A stretch of 64,000 nucleotides of DNA from JADJYF01 sp965278995 (GCA_965278995.1 OZ257136.1:310001-374000), one strand, 5' to 3'. Shown: positions 52,556 through 61,900, counted from the stretch's first letter. Numbers and translations: made by a program. Notes: generated by a model not told the origin, from the sequence alone.

Positions 52556-53908
52556 TTAAACCGGTTCGCGCATCGTCACCCATTCTTCGGCCGACGTCGG
52601 ATGTATGCCAATCGTGCGATCGAAGACCGCCTTGGTCGCGCCGGCTTTGAGCGCGACGGCCAGCCCCTGTATCGTTTCGCCGGCATCGGGGCCGACCATG
52701 TGTGCACCGACCACCCGGTCGCTCGCTGTGTCCACGATGAGCTTCATGAAGGTCTTCTCACCGCTTTTCGACAGCGTGTGTTTGAGCGGTGTGAAACTCG
52801 ACTTGAACACGGTGATAGCGCCGAATTTCTCGCGTGCCTGTGCTTCCGTGTAGCCCACGGTAGCGAGATTCGGCTGTGAGAACACGGCGCTCGGAATGTA
52901 TTCATAGTCTACCGGTCGCTCCTGATCGCGATACAGGTGCCAGACCAGGGCCATGCCTTCGGCGAGTGCGACCGGCGTCAGGTTGACTCTATCGGTAACG
53001 TCCCCAATGGCATAAATCGAGGGCACACTGGTCCGGTAGTTTTCGTCGACGACGATTGCGCCGCGCTCGTCGAGCCGCACGCTGCAGGTATCGAGTCCAA
53101 GACTTCCGACCGCCGGTTTGCGGCCGGTCGCGTACATGACCAGGTCGCAGGCGAGATGACTGCCATCGCGCAACGTGAGGTCGAAACTTCCGTTCGGTGC
53201 GCGCGAAATAGCGGTAACGTCGGTATCACAGCGCAGATCGACGCCCTTCCGGCGCATTTCCGCAGCGAGAAAGTTTCGCGCATCGTCATCGAAGCCGCGC
53301 AGGATCAGCGGGCCGCGATAGAGCTGAGTCGTAACGCAGCCGAGACCGTTGAAGATGCCGGCGAATTCGACGGCGATATAGCCACCACCGACCACCACAA
53401 CCCGCGACGGCAATCGTTCGAGGAAGAACGCTTCGTTGGAAGTGATGGCGTGTTCGCTGCCCGGAAAATCCGGAACATGGGGCCAACCACCGGTCGCAAT
53501 CAGAATGCGTTCGGCGGTATATCGCGATTCACCCATGGCAATCGTATGGGCGTCAACCAGCGTGGCGTGGCCGCGCAGAATTGTCGCGCCTGCATTGACC
53601 AGCAGGCGCTCATAAATGCCGTTCAAGCGCGTTATTTCTTCATTCTTGTTGGCGATAAGCTGTGCCCAGTCGAACTCGCTTGCGCCGACGGTCCAGCCGA
53701 AACCGGCCGCATCATGAAAGTCTTCGGCGAAATGCGCGGCGTAGGACAACAGCTTCTTGGGCACGCAACCGACGTTCACACAGGTGCCGCCGAGCTGGCG
53801 CTCTTCGGCAACAGCGACCCGCGCACCGAGCGCGGCTGCCATGCGGCCGGCGCGCACGCCGCCGGAACCGCCGCCAATGACGAAAAGATCGTAGTCGTAT
53901 GTGCTCAT
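52556..53908 (-). CDS. gor: Glutathione-disulfide reductase
   Basis: 450-residue FAD-dependent oxidoreductase. FAD motif GGGSGGVRA, redox cysteines C43 and C48 in GGTCVNVGCVPKK, the NADPH domain with VVVVGGGYIAVEFAG, and the C-terminal catalytic HPTSAEEWVTM. It keeps glutathione reduced with NADPH. The sequence fits Gor better than mercuric or dihydrolipoyl reductases. Its end lies 3 bp from the MATE stop (convergent). Confidence 0.95.
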   Translation of the reverse strand: MSTYDYDLFVIGGGSGGVRAGRMAAALGARVAVAEERQLGGTCVNVGCVPKKLLSYAAHFAEDFHDAAGFGWTVGASEFDWAQLIANKNEEITRLNGIYERLLVNAGATILRGHATLVDAHTIAMGESRYTAERILIATGGWPHVPDFPGSEHAITSNEAFFLERLPSRVVVVGGGYIAVEFAGIFNGLGCVTTQLYRGPLILRGFDDDARNFLAAEMRRKGVDLRCDTDVTAISRAPNGSFDLTLRDGSHLACDLVMYATGRKPAVGSLGLDTCSVRLDERGAIVVDENYRTSVPSIYAIGDVTDRVNLTPVALAEGMALVWHLYRDQERPVDYEYIPSAVFSQPNLATVGYTEAQAREKFGAITVFKSSFTPLKHTLSKSGEKTFMKLIVDTASDRVVGAHMVGPDAGETIQGLAVALKAGATKAVFDRTIGIHPTSAEEWVTMREPV

Positions 53909-54164
53909 GGTAAAGCTTGCCTGCTGGAGCGTTTTGCGCGTAACGGGTGCGATACGCGGGCAGCGCGGAATGTCCCGCCAGCTGCGGTGAAAAGGGACTG
54001 AAATAGGATTGTAGTGGACCGTGGCATTCTTGCTTGCGTCACGGTCAAATGTCCAGACTGACTGATGAGCACGATGGTACTGTTCGCTTGGATGTACCGT
54101 CCGGGCCCATCAGCCTGCGATTGGCTACAATTCCTCATTGCGTCAGCAACTGCACAGGTGCTCC

Positions 54165-55067
54165 ATGAGTCTATCGATAGAAATGGTCGACGTCGGTCCG
54201 CGCGATGGTCTGCAGAGTCAGCCGATGCTGGTCGATACGGCGACCAAACTGAGCTTCATCGAGCGTCTGGTGGCGGCCGGCATCCGTCGGATTGAAGTCG
54301 CGAGTTTCGTCAATCCCAAACGCGTGCCGCAGATGGCCGATGCGGATGCCGTCATCCGCGAGCTGCCGCGTCATGCTGGCGTTCGCTATATCGGACTCGT
54401 GCTGAATGACCAGGGCTTGAGCCGCGCGCTGGAAACGGACATCGATCAGATCAACTGCGCTGTTGTCACGACCGACACGTTCTGCCAGCGCAATCAAGGC
54501 CGTACCAGCGCCGAGATGCTCGACGTCGTCGCTTCCATGGCCGGTCGCGCGCAGGCTGCGTCACGTTTTTTCGGCGTCACCATTGCAGCCAGTTTCGGAT
54601 GCCCGTTCGAAGGCGAAGTTGCGCCCGCGCGAGTCGTCGAGATTGCTCGCCGGCTGGCTGACATGGGGGTCGCTGAAATCGCCCTGGCCGACACCATCGG
54701 CGTCGCTGTACCGTCGGACGTGAGACGCCTGGTTGAGGCCGTGTTGCCGGTCATCGGAGCGACGCCTCTGCGTGCGCATTTTCATAACACACGCAATACC
54801 GGCATCGGCAATGTTTATGCCGCGGTTGAGGCGGGCGTGCGGATTATCGATGCAAGCTGTGGCGGCGTTGGCGGTTGTCCGTTCGCACCGGGTGCTACCG
54901 GCAATGTCGGCACGGAAGATGTCCTGTATCTGCTCGAACGGATGGGCTGCCATACCGGCGTCGATATCCAGCAGATCATCGCCACTGCGCGTTGGCTCGA
55001 GAGCCAGCTCGGCGCGGCCATGCCCGCCATGCTGACCCGCGCCGGTGTTTTTCCGCCGTCAGCCTGA
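54165..55067 (+). CDS. mvaB: Hydroxymethylglutaryl-CoA lyase
   Basis: 300-residue TIM-barrel lyase that splits HMG-CoA into acetoacetate and acetyl-CoA, the last step of leucine degradation. VDVGPRDGLQSQ (R13, D14), metal-binding HFHNTRNTGIGN, and the signature SCGGVGGCPFAPGATGN with its catalytic Cys are all present. AGGTG stands 5 bases before ATG 54165. Other leucine/isovalerate catabolic genes (liu) are not in the window. It is divergent from gor, with 256 bp between them that include a possible TACAAT (54126-54131). Confidence 0.93.
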   Translation: MSLSIEMVDVGPRDGLQSQPMLVDTATKLSFIERLVAAGIRRIEVASFVNPKRVPQMADADAVIRELPRHAGVRYIGLVLNDQGLSRALETDIDQINCAVVTTDTFCQRNQGRTSAEMLDVVASMAGRAQAASRFFGVTIAASFGCPFEGEVAPARVVEIARRLADMGVAEIALADTIGVAVPSDVRRLVEAVLPVIGATPLRAHFHNTRNTGIGNVYAAVEAGVRIIDASCGGVGGCPFAPGATGNVGTEDVLYLLERMGCHTGVDIQQIIATARWLESQLGAAMPAMLTRAGVFPPSA

Positions 55068-55075
55068 ATTACGCC

Positions 55076-56047
55076 TCAGCGCAATCCGGCGTACAGGCGG
55101 GCCATCGCTTTTCGCCACAGGCGCGCAGGTTTGAGCGGCATGCCGGCGTAGATGCCGGCCTCGCGGATGTCCTTGGTGATGCCGCCTTTGCCGAGCACTG
55201 TGACGTCATCAACGACGGTCACGTGGCCGACCGTGCCGACCTGACCGGCAAGTGTCACTCGATTGCCTAGTCGCGTGCTGCCGGAAACGCCGACCTGCGA
55301 GACGAGCAGGCAGTCCTCTCCGACAACGACGTTGTGCGCGAGCATGACGAGATTGTCTACCTTGGTCCCGCGACCGACGCGCGTTTCGCTGAACCGAGCA
55401 CGATCGATAGTCGAATTGGCACCGACTTCGACGTCGTCTTCGAGCACGACCCGACCGAGTTGCGGGATCTTCACGTGAGCGCCTTCGTGGTTGACGTAGC
55501 CGTAACCGTCGCCGCCGATCGACACACCCGGTTGCAGGATAACGCGGGCGCCGAGCTCACTGTCTTCCCGCAATGTGCAGTTCGGATAGACAATGCAGTC
55601 TGGACCGATGCGTGAGCGATCCATGACGACGACATTGGGGAAGATGCGCGTACGCGCACCGACATGCACGTTCGCTCCAATCACGACATGTGGACCGATG
55701 TAGACGTCGCTCTCAATGACGGCAGTACTGTCAATCACGGCGCGCGGATCGATGCCGCGCGCTGCGCCAAGCTGAGACGGCGCGAACAGCGCGGCAATGC
55801 GCGCGATCGCATATTCCGGATGCGCATGGTAGAGATTGGCTTTGCCTGGCACGCCGTTGCCCGGCGTCGTCACGAAAGCCGGGATATGGCGGCTGGCCGC
55901 AGCCAGTGCCAGGTTGTCCGACGTCACGAACGCAAGGCACGCCGGCAGGTCGTCCGACAGACCGCAGACGCCACCGAGTTCGAGTGCAGGGTCGCCGTCA
56001 TGGGCGAGTGAAAAAGTATCGGCCAGGTCGCGCAGGGAATAACGCAT
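55076..56047 (-). CDS. lpxD: UDP-3-O-(3-hydroxyacyl)glucosamine N-acyltransferase-like (LpxD)
   Basis: 323-residue acyltransferase with an N-terminal uridine-binding domain (about 1-95) and left-handed beta-helix hexapeptide repeats (IGPHVVIGANVHVG, IGPDCIVYPNCTL). The catalytic His238 is in LAHNVVVG, matching E. coli LpxD His239, and IKIPQLGRV-type VKIPQLGRVVL is present. It adds the N-linked acyl chain in lipid A synthesis. It stands alone, not in the usual bamA-skp-lpxD-fabZ-lpxA cluster, so it might be a second LpxD copy or a related sugar N-acyltransferase. Confidence 0.88.
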   Translation of the reverse strand: MRYSLRDLADTFSLAHDGDPALELGGVCGLSDDLPACLAFVTSDNLALAAASRHIPAFVTTPGNGVPGKANLYHAHPEYAIARIAALFAPSQLGAARGIDPRAVIDSTAVIESDVYIGPHVVIGANVHVGARTRIFPNVVVMDRSRIGPDCIVYPNCTLREDSELGARVILQPGVSIGGDGYGYVNHEGAHVKIPQLGRVVLEDDVEVGANSTIDRARFSETRVGRGTKVDNLVMLAHNVVVGEDCLLVSQVGVSGSTRLGNRVTLAGQVGTVGHVTVVDDVTVLGKGGITKDIREAGIYAGMPLKPARLWRKAMARLYAGLR

Positions 56048-56161
56048 GTTCGGTCCTCGTCTGGGCCTGCCGGAGGGCCTGCGCGAAGTCTACTCGAAGC
56101 GGCCGCAAAGTACGCCGCACCGCCAAGGTAGAATGCGCTGGAATCGAGCAGGAGCGTTGGC

Positions 56162-57073
56162 GTGGCCAGAAAGAAACGTAGCGGTAGCAGGGCATCGGCT
56201 CAAGTGTCGACAACACGGTCGACAGCTGTGGCGCCGAGCCCCGGCGCGCCGCGGCTCGGCGCGGATCGCGTGATGCTGGTCATCGCGCTCAGCGGCATCG
56301 CCCTCACCGCGGTCCTGCTATGGGGCGCAGGCGCCGACGGCGGTCTGCCTTACTGTGCCGACGGGTCTGGCTGCGATATCGTGCAGGCGAGTCCGTGGTC
56401 GCGTTTTCTCGGCTTGCCGCTCGCCCTCTGGGGGATGTTCAGCTACCTCATTCTGGCCCTCGCTGCAGTCACCGGCACGCGCGCGCGTCGGCGTCGCACA
56501 CTGGCGCTGCTGGCGACGGCCGGCTTTGTCATCAGTATCTACCTGACGGCGGTTTCGGTGCTGGTGATCGGTGCGACCTGTCCTTACTGTCTGGCTTCAG
56601 CGGCCTTATTCACGGCCGCTTTTGCCGCAAGTTTAACGGGGCAGTTCGACCGCGTTCATCCCGGCACCCTGGCCAGCCATGGGCATGGCGCGACGCTCGC
56701 CGTGGTGGTCGCGCTCGCCATGCATCTGCAGGCAGGCGGGTTCGCCGGCCGCACCGCAGCTGATCCCTATCTGAGCGGGCTGGCGACGCAACTGAAAGCG
56801 GCCGGCGCGACGTTCTATGGTGCTTACTGGTGCCCGCATTGCCAGCAGCAGAAAGCGCTGTTCGGTGCCGCCGCCGCCGCGCTGCCTTACGTCGAATGTT
56901 CGCCTAACGGCCCCAAAGCGCCCCGTGCGACGACGTGCGAAATGGCCGGCATCCGTAACTATCCGACATGGGTCATCGCCGGCCGGCAAATTGTGCGCGT
57001 CATGCAGCCGAAGGAATTGGCCGTACTCGTCGGCTTCGCACTGCCCCCGGACATGGCTGGCGAGAAGCCGTGA
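56162..57073 (+). CDS. Vitamin K epoxide reductase-thioredoxin fusion
   Basis: 303-residue membrane protein. The VKOR domain (about 35-190) has the loop cysteines C65 and C71 and the active site C140-PY-C143 in a helix bundle. A C-terminal thioredoxin-like domain with C224-PH-C227 (YGAYWCPHCQQQKALF) follows. Such fusions make disulfides in the periplasm by passing electrons to quinones, replacing or adding to DsbB/DsbA. A basic N-terminus (ARKKRSGSR) is cytosolic. GTG 56162 has AGGAG nearby. No dsbA or dsbB is in the window. Confidence 0.9.
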   Translation: MARKKRSGSRASAQVSTTRSTAVAPSPGAPRLGADRVMLVIALSGIALTAVLLWGAGADGGLPYCADGSGCDIVQASPWSRFLGLPLALWGMFSYLILALAAVTGTRARRRRTLALLATAGFVISIYLTAVSVLVIGATCPYCLASAALFTAAFAASLTGQFDRVHPGTLASHGHGATLAVVVALAMHLQAGGFAGRTAADPYLSGLATQLKAAGATFYGAYWCPHCQQQKALFGAAAAALPYVECSPNGPKAPRATTCEMAGIRNYPTWVIAGRQIVRVMQPKELAVLVGFALPPDMAGEKP

Positions 57074-57287
57074 GCGCCGCCGTAACCGCTGAGATTTTCA
57101 TCAACTGACTTTAATATTTTGTTTCAAAACGATAATTTGGGCTGCCATCGTGGTGCAGGCCTGCTGCGTCTTCGATAGTGTGAAGCCGTAGCCGGTCAAA
57201 TTGGCGGACAACCATCGTAGTGGCGGCATCGGGCTCATGCGCGACGACCGGCTGGCCGCCGATATGCAATTATTCTTGTAAAGATAA

Positions 57288-57315
57288 TTGAATATTTTTC
57301 ATGATGTTATACAAT
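57288..57315 (+). promoter_or_regulatory. Sigma-70 promoter in an AT-rich stretch upstream of the SLT gene
   Basis: TTGAAT (57288-57293), 16-bp spacer, TACAAT (57310-57315), 42 bp before ATG 57357. The surrounding 100 bp are strikingly AT-rich against the GC-rich background. The whole gap 57074-57356 has no gene. Confidence 0.6.
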
Positions 57316-57356
57316 GTTCCAATAATTCACTTTAAAACAAGTAAAAACGCCCTACC

Positions 57357-57959
57357 ATGAAGAAGTCGATTTTCTACTTCCTAGTCGGCGTCGCCATGGT
57401 CGCCATCCCGCTGCTCGCGGGCGCTGATATTTTCAAATATGTCGATAATCACGGTCGCGTCCATCTGACCGACAGGCCCGATCACAGCGGCTATCGCCTA
57501 TTGGTCAAAACCTGGAAAGGTTGGCAGGAAGCGAAGGTAAGCTACGGTGGTTTCTCGAAAAATCGAAAAAAATACGAACCGACGATCGCCCAAGCTGCGA
57601 AAATACATCAACTGCCGCCGGCCTTATTGCATGCCGTGATAACCGCAGAGTCGGCCTACGATCCCGATGCCGTGTCGACTGCCGGCGCGGTCGGCTTGAT
57701 GCAATTGATGCCGGGCACGGCGCAGCGCTACGGCGTACGCAACCGGCGCGACCCGGTCTCCAATGTCGCCGGTGGCACACGCTACTTGCGCGACCTGCTG
57801 ACCCTGTTCGACAACAATCTCGTGCTGGCCATTGCTGCGTATAACGCCGGCGAGAACGCCGTCATTAACAATGGCCGGCGCATCCCGCCCTATAAAGAAA
57901 CCGAGACCTACGTCAGGCGCGTAATGAAGTATTACAACGACTACAAGAAAGCGATGTAG
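57357..57959 (+). CDS. Exported lytic transglycosylase (SLT domain) with DUF4124 segment
   Basis: 200 residues. A signal peptide (MKKSIFYFLVGVAMVAIPLLAGA) is followed by a DUF4124-like segment (DIFKYVDNHGRVHLTDRP) and an SLT domain (about 75-195) with catalytic Glu98 in AVITAESAYDPDAVS, the GAVGLMQLMPGTAQRYGV motif and AIAAYNAGENAV. It cleaves peptidoglycan glycan chains in the periplasm. It has its own promoter and no coupled neighbour. Confidence 0.94.
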   Translation: MKKSIFYFLVGVAMVAIPLLAGADIFKYVDNHGRVHLTDRPDHSGYRLLVKTWKGWQEAKVSYGGFSKNRKKYEPTIAQAAKIHQLPPALLHAVITAESAYDPDAVSTAGAVGLMQLMPGTAQRYGVRNRRDPVSNVAGGTRYLRDLLTLFDNNLVLAIAAYNAGENAVINNGRRIPPYKETETYVRRVMKYYNDYKKAM

Positions 57960-58005
57960 CCGTTGTCTCGTTTCCTGGTTGTATCCTGAGCGTGAGTGAC
58001 GTGAT

Positions 58006-59685
58006 CTATTCGTCCGTCACGCACCCTTCCGAGGCATTCTTGACGGTGCGGATATACTTGAACAGTGTGCCACGTTCCGCTTTGAATGCAGGCGCCGTCC
58101 AGCCCTGACGCCGGCGCTCGAGTTCAGCGGCGCTGACCGCCACACTGATTTCGTTGGTCTCGGCGTCGAGCGTGATGATGTCGCCGCTCACCAGCAACGC
58201 TATGGGACCGCCGTCCTGCGCTTCCGGTACAACGTGACCAACGATGAACCCGTGTGAGCCGCCAGAGAAACGTCCGTCGGTGATCAAGGCGACATCGCTG
58301 CCGAGACCGGCACCCATGATGGCCGAAGTCGGCGTCAACATCTCCGGCATGCCGGGACCGCCTTTGGGGCCCTCGTAGCGAATGACGACAACATCGCCTT
58401 TGCCGATTTCTTTGCGCTCGAGGCCGGCCAGCATGTCTTCCTCACAATCGTAGACGCGTGCCGGGCCCTCGAAACGCAGGCCTTCCTTGCCGGTGATCTT
58501 GGCCACCGCGCCGCCCGGAGCGAGATTGCCGCGCAGGATCTGGATGTGGCCGCTGGCCTTGATCGGATTCGACAGCGGCCGGATGACGTCCTGTCCGGCT
58601 GTGAGTCCCGGCAGATCGGCGAGATTCTCGGCCAGTGTTCTACCGGTCACGGTCAGCGCTGAGCCGTCGATGTAGCCGCTCTCGAGCAGGAATTTGAGTA
58701 CGGCCGGAATGCCGCCGACTTTATGCAGGTCTTCCATCACGTAACGCCCGCTCGGCTTCAGGTCGGCAAGGAACGGCACGCGATCGCTGACGGTCTGGAA
58801 ATCGTCGATGGTCAGCGGCACGCCGACGGCGCGCGCCATCGCAATCAGGTGCAGCACGGCATTGGTCGAACCGCCGAGTACGGTGATGGTGACCATCGCG
58901 TTTTCGAACGCGGTGCGCGTCATGATGTCGCGCGGCTTGATATCGTGTTCGAGCAGGTAGCGGATGGCCGCGCCGGCGCGGCGGCACTCGTCGAGCTTGG
59001 CGGGGTCAACAGCCGGTACCGAGGAGCTGTAGGGCAGCGTCATGCCCATGGCCTCGATCGCCGAAGCCATGGTATTGGCCGTATACATGCCGCCGCAGGC
59101 GCCGGCGCCGGGGCAGGCATTGCGCACGATATCGCTGCGTGTTGACTCGTCAATACTGCCAGCGATATAGGAACCATAGCTCTGAAATGCGGAGACGATG
59201 TCGACCGGCAGGCCCTTGGCATAGCCGGGCTTGATGGTGCCGCCGTAAACCATGAGGGCCGGCCGGTTGAGGCGGCCCATCGCGATCAGGCAGCCCGGCA
59301 TGTTCTTGTCGCAGCCCGGGATGGAAATATTGGCGTCGTACCATTGCCCGCCCATGATGGTCTCGATCGAATCGGCGATCAGATCACGCGATTGCAACGA
59401 GAAACTCATGCCACGCGTGCCCATCGATATGGCATCGCTGACGCCAACCGTGTTGAAACGCATGCCGACCATGCCGGCTTCCTGCACGCCCTGCTTGACC
59501 GCTGCGGCCAGGTCGAGCAGATGCATATTGCAGGGATTGCCCTCGAACCACACGCTGGCGATACCGACCTGAGCTTTGGCCAGATCCGCTTCGGTCAGAC
59601 CGGTGCCATACAGCATCGCCTGTGAAGCGCCTTGCGCTCGGGGTTGTGTGATGCGTTCGCTAATCTTGTTCAGTTTGGGCGCCAT
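58006..59685 (-). CDS. ilvD: Dihydroxy-acid dehydratase
   Basis: 559-residue Fe-S dehydratase of valine, leucine and isoleucine synthesis. The N-terminal GNPCNMHLLDLA, PGCDKNMPGCLIAMGRLNRPA and CPGAGACGGMYTANTMA carry the cluster cysteines, and the C-terminal TDGRFSGGSHGFIVGHVVPEAQDGGPIAL is typical. Complete. It is divergent from argA with 240 bp between the starts. Confidence 0.97.
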   Translation of the reverse strand: MAPKLNKISERITQPRAQGASQAMLYGTGLTEADLAKAQVGIASVWFEGNPCNMHLLDLAAAVKQGVQEAGMVGMRFNTVGVSDAISMGTRGMSFSLQSRDLIADSIETIMGGQWYDANISIPGCDKNMPGCLIAMGRLNRPALMVYGGTIKPGYAKGLPVDIVSAFQSYGSYIAGSIDESTRSDIVRNACPGAGACGGMYTANTMASAIEAMGMTLPYSSSVPAVDPAKLDECRRAGAAIRYLLEHDIKPRDIMTRTAFENAMVTITVLGGSTNAVLHLIAMARAVGVPLTIDDFQTVSDRVPFLADLKPSGRYVMEDLHKVGGIPAVLKFLLESGYIDGSALTVTGRTLAENLADLPGLTAGQDVIRPLSNPIKASGHIQILRGNLAPGGAVAKITGKEGLRFEGPARVYDCEEDMLAGLERKEIGKGDVVVIRYEGPKGGPGMPEMLTPTSAIMGAGLGSDVALITDGRFSGGSHGFIVGHVVPEAQDGGPIALLVSGDIITLDAETNEISVAVSAAELERRRQGWTAPAFKAERGTLFKYIRTVKNASEGCVTDE

Positions 59686-59741
59686 GCGGGTACTCCGGAT
59701 AAAGTCGAGTGGCTGCGTCGAGAATCCGGCTGCGCAGGCTG

Positions 59742-59757
59742 AAGGACCAGGGTCCTT
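59742..59757. repeat. Inverted repeat AAGGACC-AG-GGTCCTT
   Basis: 7-bp perfect inverted repeat with a 2-bp centre, 57 bp before the ilvD start. Fifteen of the same bases recur at 61887-61901. It may be an operator or chance. Confidence 0.4.
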
Positions 59758-59925
59758 GGTAGCCCTCGCTTGACGGGGTTGCGGATCATAACGCCTGCGC
59801 GTGCAGGCGTCGAAGCAAGCTTGAGCGAGCGTGTAGAATGCGAGATTGCTACGTTTCAGGTGCCTGTGTCATGGCCGCAAGGTGCAGACAAGGAATTTCT
59901 CGGCGCTCTCTCGGGTATTTCGGCT

Positions 59926-61269
59926 ATGACTGATACTGCCTGGACCGTCAGCGGCGAGGCGCTTGTCGCCTGGCTGCGCGAAGTGTCGCCGTACTTTCAT
60001 CGCCATCGGCGCAGGACGTTCGTCGTGTATTTCGGCGGCGAAGCGGTCGACGACGCTGCGTTCGCGTTTCAGGTTCGTGACCTGCTGCTGCTGGCAGCGG
60101 TCGGCGTGCGCTTGGTCGTGGTGTTCGGCGCGCGGCCCCAGATCGAGCGCCGACTGGCGGCACGCGGCATCTCGCCGCACGTTGTCGGGGAGTTGCGGGT
60201 CAGCTCACGCGAAACCATGGATGCGGTTCGTGAAGTGGTCGGGGCGATGCGTCTGGATATCGAATCAGCGTTCTCTTTCGGCAGCCGTGGCGGGCCTCTC
60301 GCAGCAGCTGGCAGCAAAGTTGCCGGCGGCAATTTCGTGCTGGCGCGACCCGCTGGAATTATCGACGGTGTCGATCTTGTCTTCACCGGGCTGGTCCGTT
60401 CCATCGACCGTGGCGCCATCGAGTCGCGGCTGGACAATGGTGAGATAGTACTGCTGCCGCCGCTCGGCTATTCGCCGACCGGCGAGCTGTTCAATCTGAA
60501 AGCGAAAGACCTGGCGGCGACGGTGGCAAGCGAGCTGAATGCTGCCAAGCTCATTCTGATCAGCGAACGCGAAGGCGTCGTCGACGCGGCTGGCCAGCTC
60601 TGCCGGCAATTGACTTTGCGCCAGGCGCGCGAGCTGCGCGATGACATCGGGCGTGCAGGCCAAGCCGATACGCTCGACAACGAACTGCTCGAGACGGCCA
60701 TTCGCGCCTGCCAGCTCGGGGTCGAACGCGTGCACGTGATTGGCCGTCATCTGGATGGCGCGATATTGCGTGAACTGTTCACTCGCGATGGCGTCGGCAC
60801 GATGCTGAGTAGTGCGCCTTTCGATCACCTGCGCGAAGCACGGGTCGAAGATGTCGGCGGCATCCTGCAACTGGTGCAGCCGCTCGAAGAGCAGGGCATC
60901 CTGGTCAAACGTTCGCGCGAAAAGCTGGAATCGGAGATTGACCATTTTGTCGTCATGCTGCGCGAGAGCACAGTCATCGCCTGCGGCGCGCTGTATCCCT
61001 ACGCCGCGCACAGCACTGCCGAAATTGCCTGCATCGCCGTGCATCCCGATTATCGTGGCGGCCAGTTCGGCGACACTCTGCTGGACGAACTGGAACGTCG
61101 CGGACGCGAATCAGGTCTTCAGTCGATATTTGTCTTGACGACCCAGGCCACGCAGTGGTTCAACGAGCGCGGCTATGTCCAGGCGCCGTTGTCCGAGCTG
61201 CCGGTTGAACGCCTCGACGCCTATAACTTTCAGCGCAACTCGGCGGTGTTGGTGAAAGTCCTGCGTTGA
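59926..61269 (+). CDS. argA: Amino-acid N-acetyltransferase (N-acetylglutamate synthase)
   Basis: 447-residue first enzyme of arginine synthesis, with an amino-acid-kinase domain (about 1-290) and a C-terminal GNAT domain (about 300-447, HPDYRGGQFGDTLL is the acetyl-CoA motif). The N-terminal blocks RRTFVVYFGGEAVDD and LVVVFGARPQIERRLA match E. coli ArgA (443 aa). ATG 59926 gives the family N-terminus; the frame is open to 59770, but that part has no homology. Feedback inhibition by arginine is expected from the family. No convincing ARG box was seen. Confidence 0.95.
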   Translation: MTDTAWTVSGEALVAWLREVSPYFHRHRRRTFVVYFGGEAVDDAAFAFQVRDLLLLAAVGVRLVVVFGARPQIERRLAARGISPHVVGELRVSSRETMDAVREVVGAMRLDIESAFSFGSRGGPLAAAGSKVAGGNFVLARPAGIIDGVDLVFTGLVRSIDRGAIESRLDNGEIVLLPPLGYSPTGELFNLKAKDLAATVASELNAAKLILISEREGVVDAAGQLCRQLTLRQARELRDDIGRAGQADTLDNELLETAIRACQLGVERVHVIGRHLDGAILRELFTRDGVGTMLSSAPFDHLREARVEDVGGILQLVQPLEEQGILVKRSREKLESEIDHFVVMLRESTVIACGALYPYAAHSTAEIACIAVHPDYRGGQFGDTLLDELERRGRESGLQSIFVLTTQATQWFNERGYVQAPLSELPVERLDAYNFQRNSAVLVKVLR

Positions 61270-61278
61270 GGTGATTTA

Positions 61279-61797
61279 TCAATAGTCAGCGCGGTCTTCA
61301 ACGGCGTGCCCGCGTTTAGGGATCAGCATGCTGCGATCGAAGTCACACACGACGGTGCCGTCGCTGTTCCGGCCAATCGTCTTGACCGTGACGATGCCGG
61401 CCGTCGGTCGTGATTTTGACTCCCGCTTGTCCAACACTTCTGATTCCGCATAAAGCGTATCGCCGACGAAGACCGGAGCGGGCAGGCGGATTTCCTTCCA
61501 GCCGAGATTGGCGATGGCTTTTTGGCTGACGTCGCTGACACTCATGCCGACGACAAGCGAAACCGTAAACGCGCTGTTGACGAGGGGTCGGCCAAATTCG
61601 GATGCCTTGGCGTACTCAGCGTCGAAATGCAGCGGATGCGTATTCATCGTCAGCAAGGTGAACCAGGTGTTGTCGGTCTCGTTGATGGTGCGGCCAGGGC
61701 GATGCTGGTAGCAGTGACCGATTTCGAAATCTTCGTAATAACGGCCGAAAGTTTCGCGAAAAGTGTGCGGCCCGACCTGTTTGACATTCTGGACCAT
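61279..61797 (-). CDS. MaoC-like hot-dog dehydratase
   Basis: 172-residue single-domain MaoC hydratase. GRYYEDFEIGHCYQHRPGRTINETDNTWFTLLTMNTHPLHFDAEYA carries the catalytic Asp-His (D..N-HPLH) region of the R-hydratase family, and the beta-sheet with PAPVFVGDTLYAESEVLD follows. It resembles the mesaconyl-CoA/beta-methylmalyl-CoA hydratase group, but the substrate cannot be inferred. CGGAGC stands about 8 bases before ATG 61797. It follows the clpA terminator, so it has its own transcription. Confidence 0.85.
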   Translation of the reverse strand: MVQNVKQVGPHTFRETFGRYYEDFEIGHCYQHRPGRTINETDNTWFTLLTMNTHPLHFDAEYAKASEFGRPLVNSAFTVSLVVGMSVSDVSQKAIANLGWKEIRLPAPVFVGDTLYAESEVLDKRESKSRPTAGIVTVKTIGRNSDGTVVCDFDRSMLIPKRGHAVEDRADY

Positions 61798-61840
61798 GGT
61801 GTTGCTCCGAACCTGGATTGACAGGTCAAGGGTGACGACT

Positions 61841-61867
61841 AAAAGAACGGCGGCCTGAGGCCGCCGT
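61841..61867 (-). terminator. Intrinsic terminator after clpA
   Basis: Perfect 9-bp stem (ACGGCGGCC at 61847-61855 and GGCCGCCGT at 61859-61867) with a 3-base loop. Read on the minus strand it is followed by TCTTTT, the U-tract of a rho-independent terminator. It separates clpA from the MaoC gene. Confidence 0.85.
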
Positions 61868-61886
61868 CTGCGCAATACGCCAGATC

Positions 61887-61900
61887 AGGACCAGGGTCCT
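61887..61900. repeat. Inverted repeat AGGACC-AG-GGTCCT
   Basis: 6-bp perfect inverted repeat just after the clpA stop, the same as at 59742-59757. A variant with one mismatch, GGAACC-AG-GGTCCT, is at 30649-30662. Confidence 0.4.

Noticed and set aside
59770..59925. N-terminal extension of argA
   Set aside because: The family N-terminus begins at ATG 59926; the extra 52 residues lack homology and a ribosome site.
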